NCBI GenBank assembly: GCA_010356995.1 | Contig: ML996692.1 | Coordinates: forward strand, 817,933 to 881,932 | DNA from: Trichodelitschia bisporula | Lineage: Eukaryota > Ascomycota > Dothideomycetes > Phaeotrichales > Phaeotrichaceae | Reading direction: 5' to 3' | DNA: 64,000 bases | Shown: positions 48,889 through 60,564 of the stretch, piece by piece | Layout: each line of letters opens with the position of its first letter | Position numbering within the stretch: the stretch's first letter is position 1 | Notes under the pieces: model-generated | Seen by the model: only the letters and a program-made list of their open reading frames with translations | What the model was told of the DNA's origin: nothing | Databases searched by the model: none | Program-made: the position numbers and the translations under genes

Positions 48889-49377
48889 CTTAAAGGCGAG
48901 ACTCCACTGTTTGTAGCCTAGAGTCCATGAGTTTGACGCCGTTGCGGTCGAAGCCGACGATACATGGTCTGTGCACTAATCCTGCCCCACGCCAAGATAT
49001 ATGCCGCCCACGCCGCCCAGGTGCCCTTGAACCAAGAGGCCAAGGGGACATCGACGGTCGTGTTCGACCAAATTGTCGTCCCATGGTCGCAAGGGGCTCG
49101 CATAGGCTTTGTTAAGTTTCAATGGCCGTGGAGCTCATACTTTGATGTCCAACCTAACCTTGAGATACAACCACCATCTCACTTGCACAAGGGATCTTCC
49201 TGCATACTCGAGGACCTCATGGGCGCAACATGTAGCAAATTCGATACATATCAAGTACATTCGCTCCCATTTTCTAAGACTCAAGTCAGATCTTGAAGCA
49301 CCGACGCCGTACATTTCCCCTTGGGTATACCCTCCATGTCAACGCCATGCTAACGCCCAAAACTGAAGTCAAAACAT
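48889..49377. other. Region between the GCP gene start and the GCN5 stop
   Basis: 489 bases holding the GCP promoter and the GCN5 3' flank. No gene supported. Confidence 0.5.
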
Positions 49378-50733
<1,356 letters not shown>

Positions 50734-51230
50734 TTTGTTGCTAGCAGAGGAAATCCTTGGCTAGCTACGTGATGGTGCGAGAAACTGGCGTCGGTTGGGA
50801 TGAGACGTCCACACTTGACACCAAGTGGCGATGTTGTCGTTGATGGAGGTTGTGGTACTGGTCACGTGTGTGAATGTGGTGGCAGGGATTGTGGAGGAAA
50901 ATGCGGCGGTGGGTGTGGCTGGTGATGCGGAGGTAAATGTGGCGGTGACTGTGGCGGTACTTATAGCACCACTTTTGAGGCTTGGCGTGGAGCACAGACC
51001 AAAGGTGACCCGAAAATGTCATGGCCACTACACCCCGCAAAGACGCCCAAGAATGCGGCTATGACTTTTTCAGGCGGCCCTTGGACAATGGAAACGTCGC
51101 CAGACACGATGAGTATCGTGTCTCTCCTCGCGCAATTGACTTATCAACCAATTAGCCTCCACATACTGCCGATGCTCTAACGTGCGGCTGGACATAAGGA
51201 AACCTCAGCGCACTTTCTTGTAGTTCTCCC
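50734..51230. other. Divergent promoter region of GCN5 and OST5
   Basis: 497 bases. A degenerate GTGG-rich run (about 50840-50970) makes an open frame on each strand, but its composition is repetitive and no domain appears. Confidence 0.5.
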
Positions 51231-51620
51231 ATGTCTTCCTTCATCCCACTCGCGCGCGTGGCTGTCGGTGATCAGCCGTACGAACCGTTTGTTTCCAAGA
51301 ACAACCAGTTCATTGTCGCCTTTGTGCTGCTTCTTATCTGTACGTAGCCAATGGTGGCATGGGTTTCGCTTGCTAATGGACGGTCTAGCCCTTACGCTGT
51401 CTGGTGTGTTCGCATTGAGTATGGAAACCGAACACCCGTCTCGCGCAGCCTTTAATTGACCCTACTGCAGACCGCTCTCTCATCAGCCTGCCGGTAGTCG
51501 GTGTCCCGGCTTCACTTGCATTTGGGTAATGGTTCTGAGTCCGCTGCCCGTCGCCCACCACTGATGTGCTGCAGATTTGGCGCGGTTTACATGATGTGCG
51601 CCGTGGGTGTCTACGTCTAG
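51231..51620 (+). CDS. OST5: Oligosaccharyltransferase subunit Ost5
   Basis: Four exons (51231-51339, 51389-51418, 51471-51525 and 51575-51620) give only 79 aa. The second exon is 30 nt. The protein has YEPFVSKNNQFIVAFVLLLI, LTLSGVFALNRSLISLPVVG and ends MMCAVGVYV: two transmembrane helices and the GVYV ending of yeast Ost5/human TMEM258. It is a small subunit of the ER oligosaccharyltransferase that N-glycosylates secreted proteins. No single frame is longer than about 36 codons, so simple open-frame searches miss the gene. RAD1 starts 116 bases downstream on the same strand. Confidence 0.88.
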
Positions 51621-51736
51621 ATTCAGTGCCCGCTTCCGACGACCCCCCCCGTGTATACTATTCAATAGATCGGCGCTGGTGGAATACCCGATTGCAGTTG
51701 CTTGCCCTCAGCGACGTCAGAGGATCTTGAGTCACC

Positions 51737-52813
51737 ATGTCCGACACGCAGAGTCGTCCCATGTTCAGTGCTGTTTCTGGATCTGCTCGACAGCTTTTTC
51801 TTCTGCTCCGATGCATTGGCTTCTCTCCCAAGACACGAGTCCAAATAACCGAAGATGAGTTGCGATTTATCGCTGAGGAGGGGGGTGTAATGCAAGGTGC
51901 TTAGCAATGACGCTTCTTGATTTCCAAACTGACAATGCCAGGGACGGCCATCCTCCAAAAGGCGCTCTTCACAAGTTTCCAGTTCACACCGCCGGCTTCC
52001 CATGTGCATGAAGAGGGCCACGAAGATGGCGAAGCCGACGCCGACAAATTCATTGTGTTTGAAATCTCCCTCTCTGCTCTTCTTGACACCCTACAAATCT
52101 TCGGCCTCGGCGATTCAAAATCCTCCACCTTCAACCGTGATCCGTACACCAGTACTGCCTTCTCCGCTCCCGTTCTCGGAGTCACTGGTCTTTGTCGGCT
52201 TTCTTACGCGTCTGTTGGCGCACCTTTCACTATCGTCCTGCAAGAGTCAGGCATTACCACCACCTCCGAGCTTGTCACGTACGAGCCCTCCTCCAATGCA
52301 GCGGATATCCCGTTCACTCGCGACCAAATCGCCATCAAAGTTATCATGAGGGCCGCTTACTTATACGATGCGATTTCCGAGCTCGCCTCTGCGAATCCCG
52401 AACGTCTCGTGCTCGCCGCGGACGACAGTACCTTCACCCTCTCCGCATCCAGCTCCTTGGGAAGCGCTGTGGTCGAATTTCATCGCGATAATTCCCGGTC
52501 TCAGTACGCTTCTACCGTCGATCAGCCTGGTGCTGGTGTAATGGAGACCTTCTTCGTACCAGAAGAATTTAAACAAGTTTATCATTTTTCCCGTGTGGTG
52601 GGAGTAAAGAAGGCGCTCTCCGTCGCGAGCAAGGTCAGCGTACGGGCCGATAATCAAGGCGTGCTGAGCCTGCAATTCATGATCGAGAATCTGGAGGGTG
52701 GTGGAGTTAGCTTTGTTGACTTCCGTTTCATACCTCTCGCCGATGACGAAGATGGATCGGAGAGCGACAGGGACTACGAGGAGGGTGAGACCGCGGAGAC
52801 AGCGGATGAATAA
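51737..52813 (+). CDS. rad1: DNA damage checkpoint clamp subunit Rad1 (9-1-1 complex)
   Basis: Two exons (51737-51896 and 51942-52813; intron 45 nt) give 343 aa. The sliding-clamp fold is shown by ARQLFLLLRCIGFSPKTRVQITEDELRF, LQKALFTSFQF, FEISLSALLDTLQIFG and a C-terminal VSVRADNQGVLSLQFMI with FVDFRFIPL. An acidic tail (DDEDGSESDRDYEEGE) ends it. Rad1 forms the PCNA-like Rad9-Rad1-Hus1 clamp loaded at damaged DNA. The start at 51737 sits in CACCATG. The gene converges with HIS4, with 123 bases between the stops. The name follows S. pombe rad1, the homologue of budding yeast RAD17, not its RAD1 nuclease. Confidence 0.9.
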
Positions 52814-52936
52814 TGAGCATATTCAACTCTGATATCGATTACTTTTGCCTTCGCATACCATTTGGCCTTACTATGAACTCGAATGACGCCCAAGTTCAAC
52901 AACAACTTGCACCTGATCACCAAAGCCTTCGCATGA

Positions 52937-55641
52937 CTAACCAGTCCCCTTCTCCATATGTTCTAGCCGAATGCTCACGGCTCGCCTGTGGGCTTCCAGT
53001 TCCTCAACCTTGGCCAATTGCATAACGGCGCTGCCGATGTTCTTCAAGCCCTCGGGTGAGAGATTAGACGAGGTGATGTGCTTGACATATGATCCGAGAT
53101 TGACACCCGAGTACTGCTTCGCATAGCCATATGTGGCTATCAAGGTTAGATTTGCCCGTAAAGGAGGGGCAGAACTTACGCAAAGAATGATTTACGCCCG
53201 CTGAGTAGTCGCCCACGCTCTCCGGCGTCCACGGCCCCACAAACACACTGCCCGCATTCTGCACCAGCTCAACGATCTTCTCCGGCTCATGGACCTGCAG
53301 GATCAGATGCTCGGGCGCATACAGGTTGCTGTACTCCATCGCCTCCTTGATATCCTTGACGAGCAGCGTAACCGAGTGTGAAATCGCCCCACGAACGATA
53401 TCAACGCGCGGCAGCGCATTCGCCTGGCGATCGACCTCGTTCTCAATAGATTGTAACTGTTCCGCGGTCAAATCAACTGCGATAAGCACAACCTGCGAAT
53501 CGACGCCGTGCTCGGCCTGGGAGAGCAAATCACTGGCCACGAACGCCGGGTTAGCCGTCTTGTCCGCGATGACAAGCACCTCACTCGGGCCGGCCGGCAT
53601 GTCGATACTAACACCCGCACTGGTGTCGTTGGCCACAACCATCTTAGCCGCCGTCACGAACTGATTCCCTGGTCCCAGAATCTTGTCCACCTTACTGACG
53701 CTCTCAGTGCCGTACGCCATGGCTGCCACAGCCTGCGCGCCGCCCGCGAGCACGATGCTCTGCGCGCCGACTTTGTGCGCGACATAGACGATCTCCGGCG
53801 TAATACTGCCATCGGCGCGCGGCGGGCTGGCGATGACGATGGTCTTGCAGCCGGCGACCATGGCCGGCACGCCGAGCATGAGCGCCGTTGAGGGCAGCAC
53901 GGCGGTGCCGCCTGGGACGTAAAGCCCGACGCGCTCAATGGGGCGCGAGAAGCGCGAGCACACGACACCTGGCATCGTCTCAACGGTCAGGGGCTTGTCT
54001 GCCTGCGCGGCGTGGAAGCGGCGGATGTTCTCGAAGGAGGTATCGATCGCGGCGATAGTCTCCGGGGATAGGTTCATGAGCGCTTGTTGGAAGGGGGCCT
54101 TGAGGACGGGGGATGTCAGGCTGGTAGCCTTTTCAAACTTATGCGTGTATTCGAGGACGGCGGCGTCGCCGCGGGCGCGAATGTCGGCGATGATGGGGTT
54201 TACTATACCCATAATCTTCTCGCTGGAACGCTGTGAAGGGCGCTTCAGGGCCTCCTGAATGACAGAGTTTGGTTCGGTAGCGGTGTTGAAGCGCCGCATT
54301 TCAATGCGCCCATCAATGGTACCTGCCGGATCTGAACGAGCCTTGGGCACTGAGGCCGCCTCCTTAACTTCGTCCTGGGGAGCGGAGACAGATAATTTGG
54401 CAGCCCAGGGGCCCTTTGCGTCACCTTTTCTCCGCTTCACCTTCAAATTCTTTGCGTCAAGATTCTGCTCCACCTCCTCAAGCGTGACACCGGCGGCGAC
54501 ACACTTGGTGAGGGCAAAGTACAGCAAGTCGGCTGCCTCCCATGCGACGTCTTCCTTTGTGGTGGCCTCGCATAACTCATTCGCCTCCTCCATGATTTTG
54601 GCCTGAAGCAATTTGGGATCATTGTACAGTCGGGCAGTGTATGATCCTTCCGGGGCCGAGGCCTTCCGCTTCTGGAGTGTTTGCTGAAGGCGGGAGAGGC
54701 CGCTGTACTCTCCAAAGCAAGTCGCGGTGGAAAGGTGACAGAAACCTGACAGTGTGAGACTAGGCGACGCCCCAGGAGAAGTTGTTACCTTTGCCCTTCT
54801 GCCGTACAACAAACCTCACGCAGTCTTGGTCGCAGTCAAACCCAATCTTGATCAACTCTTGTGTATCTCCGCTCGTCGCTCCCTTGTACCAGAGGCCCCG
54901 CTTCCGACTTTGATATACGCCCGCGCCGGTCCGGAGACTTTCGGACACGCTCTTTTCGCTGCTGTACACCAACCCCAGCGCAATTCCCCTCTCATCCGTC
55001 ACCAGCGTCGGAAAGAGGCCGTCCACTCGGTCGCTCTCCACGTTCGCAATCAACAGCTTCGCGATATCGATGCGTTGAGGGTCCGCTTCAGGATTGACGG
55101 TCAGGCGCTCCGCCGAGATCACAGGCACGGCGCCAGAGTTCATGACCTTGAGAAGGTTCTCCTCTGTCGCCTTTGAGAGCGAAATGAAAACGGGTGGCCT
55201 TTCTCCTCCGTACTCCTTCAGCCACGCCTCAACGAGCTCAATGTCCGCCACGGCCTCGGCATATACGCCGACGGTGGTTCCGGCAACGGCATTGATAATA
55301 TCTTCTCTCGTTGACTCATCGGAGACTGTCACGGCGACTCTGTCCAAATCCAGATTCTTCACGCTTTTGAGTTGCTCCAGTTGTTGCAGAGTAACGAACA
55401 CCTTTACTGCACCGGCATCGAGCAGTGAGAGGACCTCCTCGACCGAGGGCACTGAGTGGACATCGATGTAGGTGTTGAACCGCGCAAATGTTTGTCGAAG
55501 AAAGGACAAGGCATCCTCAACTTGGTTTGCGCCGACTTTCGTGAAAACGCTACCGATGAAGGAGAGTTGCTGCAGGCTCAGACCTTGAGTGGAGGTTGCG
55601 TAAGTCGCGATGTCGACTTGCGGGAGTATGGTGGCCGACAT
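52937..55641 (-). CDS. HIS4: Histidine biosynthesis trifunctional protein His4
   Basis: Three exons (54789-55641, 53180-54745 and 52937-53136; introns 43 nt each) give 872 aa. The order is phosphoribosyl-AMP cyclohydrolase (SRKRGLWYKGATSGDTQ and FDCDQDCVRF), phosphoribosyl-ATP pyrophosphatase (KIMEEANELCEA, WEAADLLYFAL) and histidinol dehydrogenase from about residue 440. The last has GLYVPGGTA, AGGAQAVAAMAYGTESV, KILGPGNQFVTAAK, DMPAGPSEVLVIAD and LLSQAEHGVDSQ. The last exon encodes TYGYAKQYSGVNL and the terminal helix. The enzyme carries out steps 2, 3, 9 and 10 of histidine synthesis. A TGACTC element upstream suggests general amino-acid control. Confidence 0.97.
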
Positions 55642-56258
55642 GATGCCTGGAAAGTTATTTGTATAATGGCCTCCTATTCAATGGCGACTGGAGAAAGGAG
55701 GTATGTAATGAGTCGTAGGTTCACGTCGCGCGATATCGGATTCTAAAAGGCGGGGGCAATTTTCACCCCACTAACGCCAGTCATTCGAGTCCCTGCACTT
55801 GGCTGACTCCCCATGGCCCAGTGGCGGTCGATCGCCGTTCAGCCTTAGATCTATTCATAGTGCAGCCTTGCGACGAATCCTCTCCGTGGCCGGAGTAGGA
55901 AGAGTCGAAGCACATACTTCGTTTCTATGATCTTCAAATTGCTTAAGGTATCAAATCAACTTTATTATCAGACAAGCGGTGTTTAGATTGCTAGGAGAAG
56001 GGGTATCCTCAACCGCAACGTCCGAAATTTCTCATAGACTCTGGTCTCTCGAGAGCGTTTTGATATCAGCAACGCTCAGGAAGTACGATTCAATGAGCCG
56101 CGTAGTAATTTTCGATGCTTCTAATGCGCTTGGAGACTTCCATACGGGGTTCTGCAAGGTCGGTTCGGCCAATGTGATAGCTCCAAAATTCATGGTTGTT
56201 CACCTGCTGTTCCATCAGGCCGCAACCTGTAATCTCGTTTCCAGTGATCGGGGAGGGT
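55642..56258. other. HIS4 upstream region and UBA4 3' flank
   Basis: 617 bases without a supported gene; both flanking genes are on the minus strand. Confidence 0.5.
55804..55809. promoter_or_regulatory. Candidate Gcn4/CpcA-type site upstream of HIS4
   Basis: TGACTC lies about 163 bases before the HIS4 start, and a one-mismatch TGAGTCG lies near 55709. The family consensus TGA(C/G)TCA is known to drive cross-pathway control of histidine genes in fungi; binding here is inference. Confidence 0.4.
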
Positions 56259-57889
56259 TCAGTATTCAGGGAAGCCATCATCCACGTCCTTCTTCCAGGC
56301 CCGAAGGCCGCCAGTGATATCTCCTATCCACTTTATCCCTCCGTTATCAAATCCAAGCTCTTTGAACTTCTTAACTGCGATCTGCGAGTCGTTTCCTAGC
56401 CTACATATGACATAGACGGGCTCGTCCGGGTCTCGAACAATCAACTGTTGTAGCTGATGATGCAGCTTCTGTGTCTCCGAATCCTCGTTGGATTCACTTC
56501 CGGGAGTACCAGGGGCGGGCCAAGAGTTCAGGCATGAGAACGGAAGATTGAAGCTCCCATCAAGATGGCAGATATCGAACTGGACCCTTTCTCGTACGTC
56601 AATCAATACATGACCCTTGGTTTCCTTGTCTGCACTTCTGTTCCGTACCGCCGCGTAGTCTCGGGCAGGCATCCGCTCCCAAGTGCTGAGGAGGTTCACA
56701 GAATGAATCGCGCCGCAAAATTGAATGTAGTCTAGCGATCCGGAGGTGAACGACTCGGCTGTAACGGTCGCTTGCACGGAGCAGGTTGCGCACTTCGCTC
56801 TCCGGGAGCGAAGCCTGATAGACCTGAACTGAGGAGCGCTGTAGGCAGAGAATATGGTAAGGGATGGCGGCTCCGTAGGCGCCCATCCATCCGCGGCCTC
56901 CTTAGAGATCGGATCGGTTTTCGTGAGAACTTTGATCGCTTCCAGAGCTTGGAGGACGCCCATTAGTCCAACTACAGGCCCCAGGACACCGCCATCGCCG
57001 CAGGTCACAATGGAATCCGCCGGAGGAGGCCGAGGAAATACACACCTATAACAAGGGCCCCCTGTCGTATCGCCCGGTGGCCTTGGAGGATAGTTCAGCA
57101 CCATGAGCTGCCCTTCAGTTCGAAGCGCCGATGCAGTCACGAGAGGCTTTCCCAGCACGACACATGCATCTGAGACCAGATACCGGGTGGCCGGATTGTC
57201 GGAGCAGTCGATGACGAGGTCATAGTCGAGAAAAGTCTCCATGACATTCTCAGCCGATAAATGGGACTCATAAGTCCGGCAGCTCACCCAGGGATTGATT
57301 CTTGGAGCGAAATTAGCAGTCATTTCGTTTGACTAAATGACACGTACGACTTGATGCCCTCTGCGGCACTCAAAACCTTGGGCATCCCCACTCTCTCCGT
57401 TCCGTGCAGAATTTGGCGATGGAGATTCGAGTCCTCAACCACGTCTCCATCTACGAGCCCAAGAGTTCCCACTCCCGCACCCGCCAAGTATGCAGAAGCA
57501 GGACAACCCAAACCGCCCAGCCCAACGATCAGAACCCGCGATCTCTTGAGCTTCAGCTGTCCTTCAAGCCCCACCTCCCGCATGATCATCTGTCGACCGT
57601 ACCTCCGGTACTCTTCTTGGCTAAGTGGCCAGTGCTTCTTCTGCTTTGCCTCCGGCGAAACTGGCTGCGCCAGAGCGGCGAGCGTCTCGGTCCGCCATGC
57701 ATCTGGAAAGCCGCCGTCGATGGCAAGTTTAAGATCCTTCTCCGAGCTTGACAGCGGGCCGAGAGTCTCGTAGACTTGTGCCGAGGCTTCGGCGGTTTTA
57801 CGAGCTTCTGCTAGGTCGCCTTTCAGACGCCGGAGGCGCGCTTCGAGCAGTCTGATCTGCGTTTCAAGCGCCGGGATGCGGTCAGCCAT
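56259..57889 (-). CDS. UBA4: E1-like sulfurtransferase Uba4 (MOCS3 homologue)
   Basis: Two exons (57348-57889 and 56259-57300) give 527 aa. A short coiled coil (about residues 5-35, [20 protein letters not shown]) leads the E1 domain: [19 protein letters not shown] motif [21 protein letters not shown], and [32 protein letters not shown] and the zinc Cys pairs CYRC and CATC follow. The C-terminal rhodanese domain has [16 protein letters not shown] and the active Cys in [11 protein letters not shown]. Uba4 adenylates and thiolates Urm1 (tRNA wobble-uridine thiolation) and, in species with molybdenum cofactor, the small molybdopterin synthase subunit. The start at 57889 was chosen because the longer upstream frame has an unrelated hydrophobic sequence. 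Confidence 0.93.
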
Positions 57890-58129
57890 GAATATGGTTG
57901 CGATAACGGGAGCGCGAATTGCAAAAACGGATGCGGTTGTTTGCTGAGTCGGAGGCTGATCTCGCATCTGGCAAATGAAGAGCCAATTGACACGTGCCAT
58001 CCGAACCCTAACCATCCATCGAAATCCAGTCATTCGCCGCATCATTTCAATATCAGCCATCGTGCTGCTGACTCCTTACAAGAACAGTGTACGAGAAAAA
58101 ATTCATTACTACCAGTCAGGACTACCTGC

Positions 58130-60564
58130 TTAGAACGCAACCATGGACGCATAACCCTTCAACTCCCGCTCAAAGTTCCTATGGCAGGAGATTGCGTAGA
58201 AGAAGCGCGAACAGAAGTCTGCGCCTGCCTTGGCCACACTCACCACCTCCTTGAAGCCATCCGGGCTAACTTTACCTGCGGTCACGACTCCGTAGGACTC
58301 AACCGCCTCTTCACTCGCGTCTTCGCTAAAGGCCAAGCCAGTCACTGCAAAGGCTTCCTTGACTAGAGCGACTGCTCCACCCGTGGCGCCAATGGGCTTC
58401 AGATGACCGAACGCTTCACGAACCCAGTGCATCGCACGACCACTGCTGCGTAACGTCTGAATCGACTCCAGTGTACCGCCAGGCAGGAAAATTGCATCAA
58501 AAAGAACGCTTCGCATGCCCTCAAGGTGGTGATCAGGCTTGACGCCTTTGCCGGTATTCCTGTCTTCGCCAGCAGCGAAGATGGGAGACCTACGGGGCGC
58601 AATGGTGAACGGCAAGGCTTGGGCAGCGAGGAGTGCGGCCTTCATGCCATTGTACGCCACCGGATCGTAACCGTCTGCAATGATGATCGCCACACGACGA
58701 GTGGCAATTGTTGGGGTCTCCGCTGGCTTCTCCAACTGGCTAATGCCTCGTGTCTTCTTGCCATGGTTTGGCCTGCCAGCCTGTTGCGGGATGGGGCCCC
58801 CAACCATTGTCGCCACCTTTTGGGCAAGCGCCAGATCGATATCCGCCAGCCGCTCACACATTCTATCGTAGACCACATTGTCCTCACAGTGATCCAATTC
58901 GAATGAAAGTGCGGCAGCTACATGCTCCTTTTCAATCTCCGTGAGGGAGTTGTAGAAGAGCTGTTCATGTTAGTTTGTCCTCGAGCTAAAATGACGGAGC
59001 GGAACCGACCTGAGCCTGATTCCAGTGGTAGCCAAACTTCTTGCTCCGCAACCGAGCCTTAATTCCTGCTATCTTCGCCGGATAATCGATGTATGCACCT
59101 TCGGAAGGCTTCGCTGGCGGAACGGCGCCGAAGCGGTTGGGCCAGTAATTGGCCGGACCCTTTGTAATGGTGTGCCTGAGCTTACCGTCTCGGTTATGGT
59201 TCATGACGGGGCAGACAGGCCTATTGATCGGCAACTCCTGGAAGTTAACACCTAGACGACTGATTTGTGTGTCGAAGTAGCTAAAGTTGCGCCCCTGCAA
59301 CAATGGATCATCCGAAAACCCAATTCCGGGGACGACGTGTGATGTGCAAAATGCAATTTGCTCAACCTCCGGGAAATATTCGTCAGGGTTGCGATTCAGC
59401 TCGAGCTCACCAATCCAGCGGATCGGAATCTCATCTTCCGGCCAAATCTTCGTGGCATCGAGGATGTCAAAGTCGGGGAAGTCGTGTTCCCTCGACTCGG
59501 GAAGAACCTTCATATGGGATTAGTATATGATGTGCATCACTGGAAAATAACTGACCTGGATCCCGAACCTCCATTTCGGGTAGGCACCGTTCTCGATAGA
59601 CATAAACAGGTCCTTCCGATGGAAGTCCGGATCAGCACCGTTGATCTTGATTGCTTCATCCCAAACAAGCGAGTGTACCCCGAGGGTCGGCTTCCAGTGG
59701 AACTTGACAAAAGACCTCTCGCCCTTTTCGTTGATAAGTGTGAAAGTGTTGACGCCGAAGCCCTCCATCATTCTGTAGCTGCGAGGAATGGCACGATCGC
59801 TCATGGCCCAGAGGAACATGTGAGTGGCTTCTGGCGCCATATACATAAAATCCCAGAAATTGTTGTGCGCAGACTGCGCTTGAGGGATCTCATTCTGGGG
59901 TTCAGGTTTTGCTGCATGAATAACGTCGGGAAATTTGATCGCGTCCTGAATGAAGAAAACAGGGATATTATTCCCCACGAGGTCCCAGTTTCCTTCTTCG
60001 GTGTAGAACTTGACAGCGAAGCCACGGACGTCGCGGACAGTGTCCGGACTGCCCCGGCTACCCAGGACTGTCGAGAATCGGACGAAGACGGGCGTGCTGC
60101 GGCTCGCTGTGGAATTAGAGTAAGTATGAAATGAGGTAATGCAGAACGTTGAGCTTACTGTCGGTGAGTACACCCGCTGAGGTGACATCGGCGGCGCTCT
60201 CGAGGAGCTTGAAAGTGCCGAAGGCACCAGCACCCCGAGCATGAACTACTCGTTCTGGGATACGTTCGTGGTCGAAGCGCATGATCTATAGCCGTCAGTA
60301 AGGCCACATGTTGCGTGATACCACTTTTACCTTCTCACGGCCATGCGCGTCTTCCAAGAGCGCAGGACCAACGTGGTCCTCGCTCGCCACCTTCAACCAC
60401 TCATCAGTGTTGGACTGTTTCACACCATAGTCTGTTGTGATGCGCCAGTCCGGATGGGTGTTGTCCTTGGTACATGCGCTCAGCTGCGCAACCTTTGCGC
60501 CGTGCTCCGTCTTGTCAAGAGCCCGCGAGGCCTTCTCGAGGCTGTTCGACAGAAGAGAAGTCAT
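58130..60564 (-). CDS. Large-subunit catalase with C-terminal DJ-1/PfpI-like domain (CatA type)
   Basis: Five exons (60331-60564, 60159-60285, 59556-60106, 59010-59507 and 58130-58960) give 746 aa, the usual length of clade 2 catalases. Active-site pieces are present: [20 protein letters not shown] with the distal His, and [14 protein letters not shown] with the Asn. The proximal Tyr is in [12 protein letters not shown]. After about residue 560 a flavodoxin-like domain follows ([34 protein letters not shown]). There is no signal peptide, as in the conidial CatA class rather than the secreted CatB class. It removes H2O2. Two catalase-type genes in one window is notable; the other is broken. 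Confidence 0.95.

Noticed and set aside
50825-51064. 79-codon Val-rich plus-strand frame
   Set aside because: Formed by a degenerate GTGG run in the GCN5/OST5 promoter region; open on both strands and without a domain.
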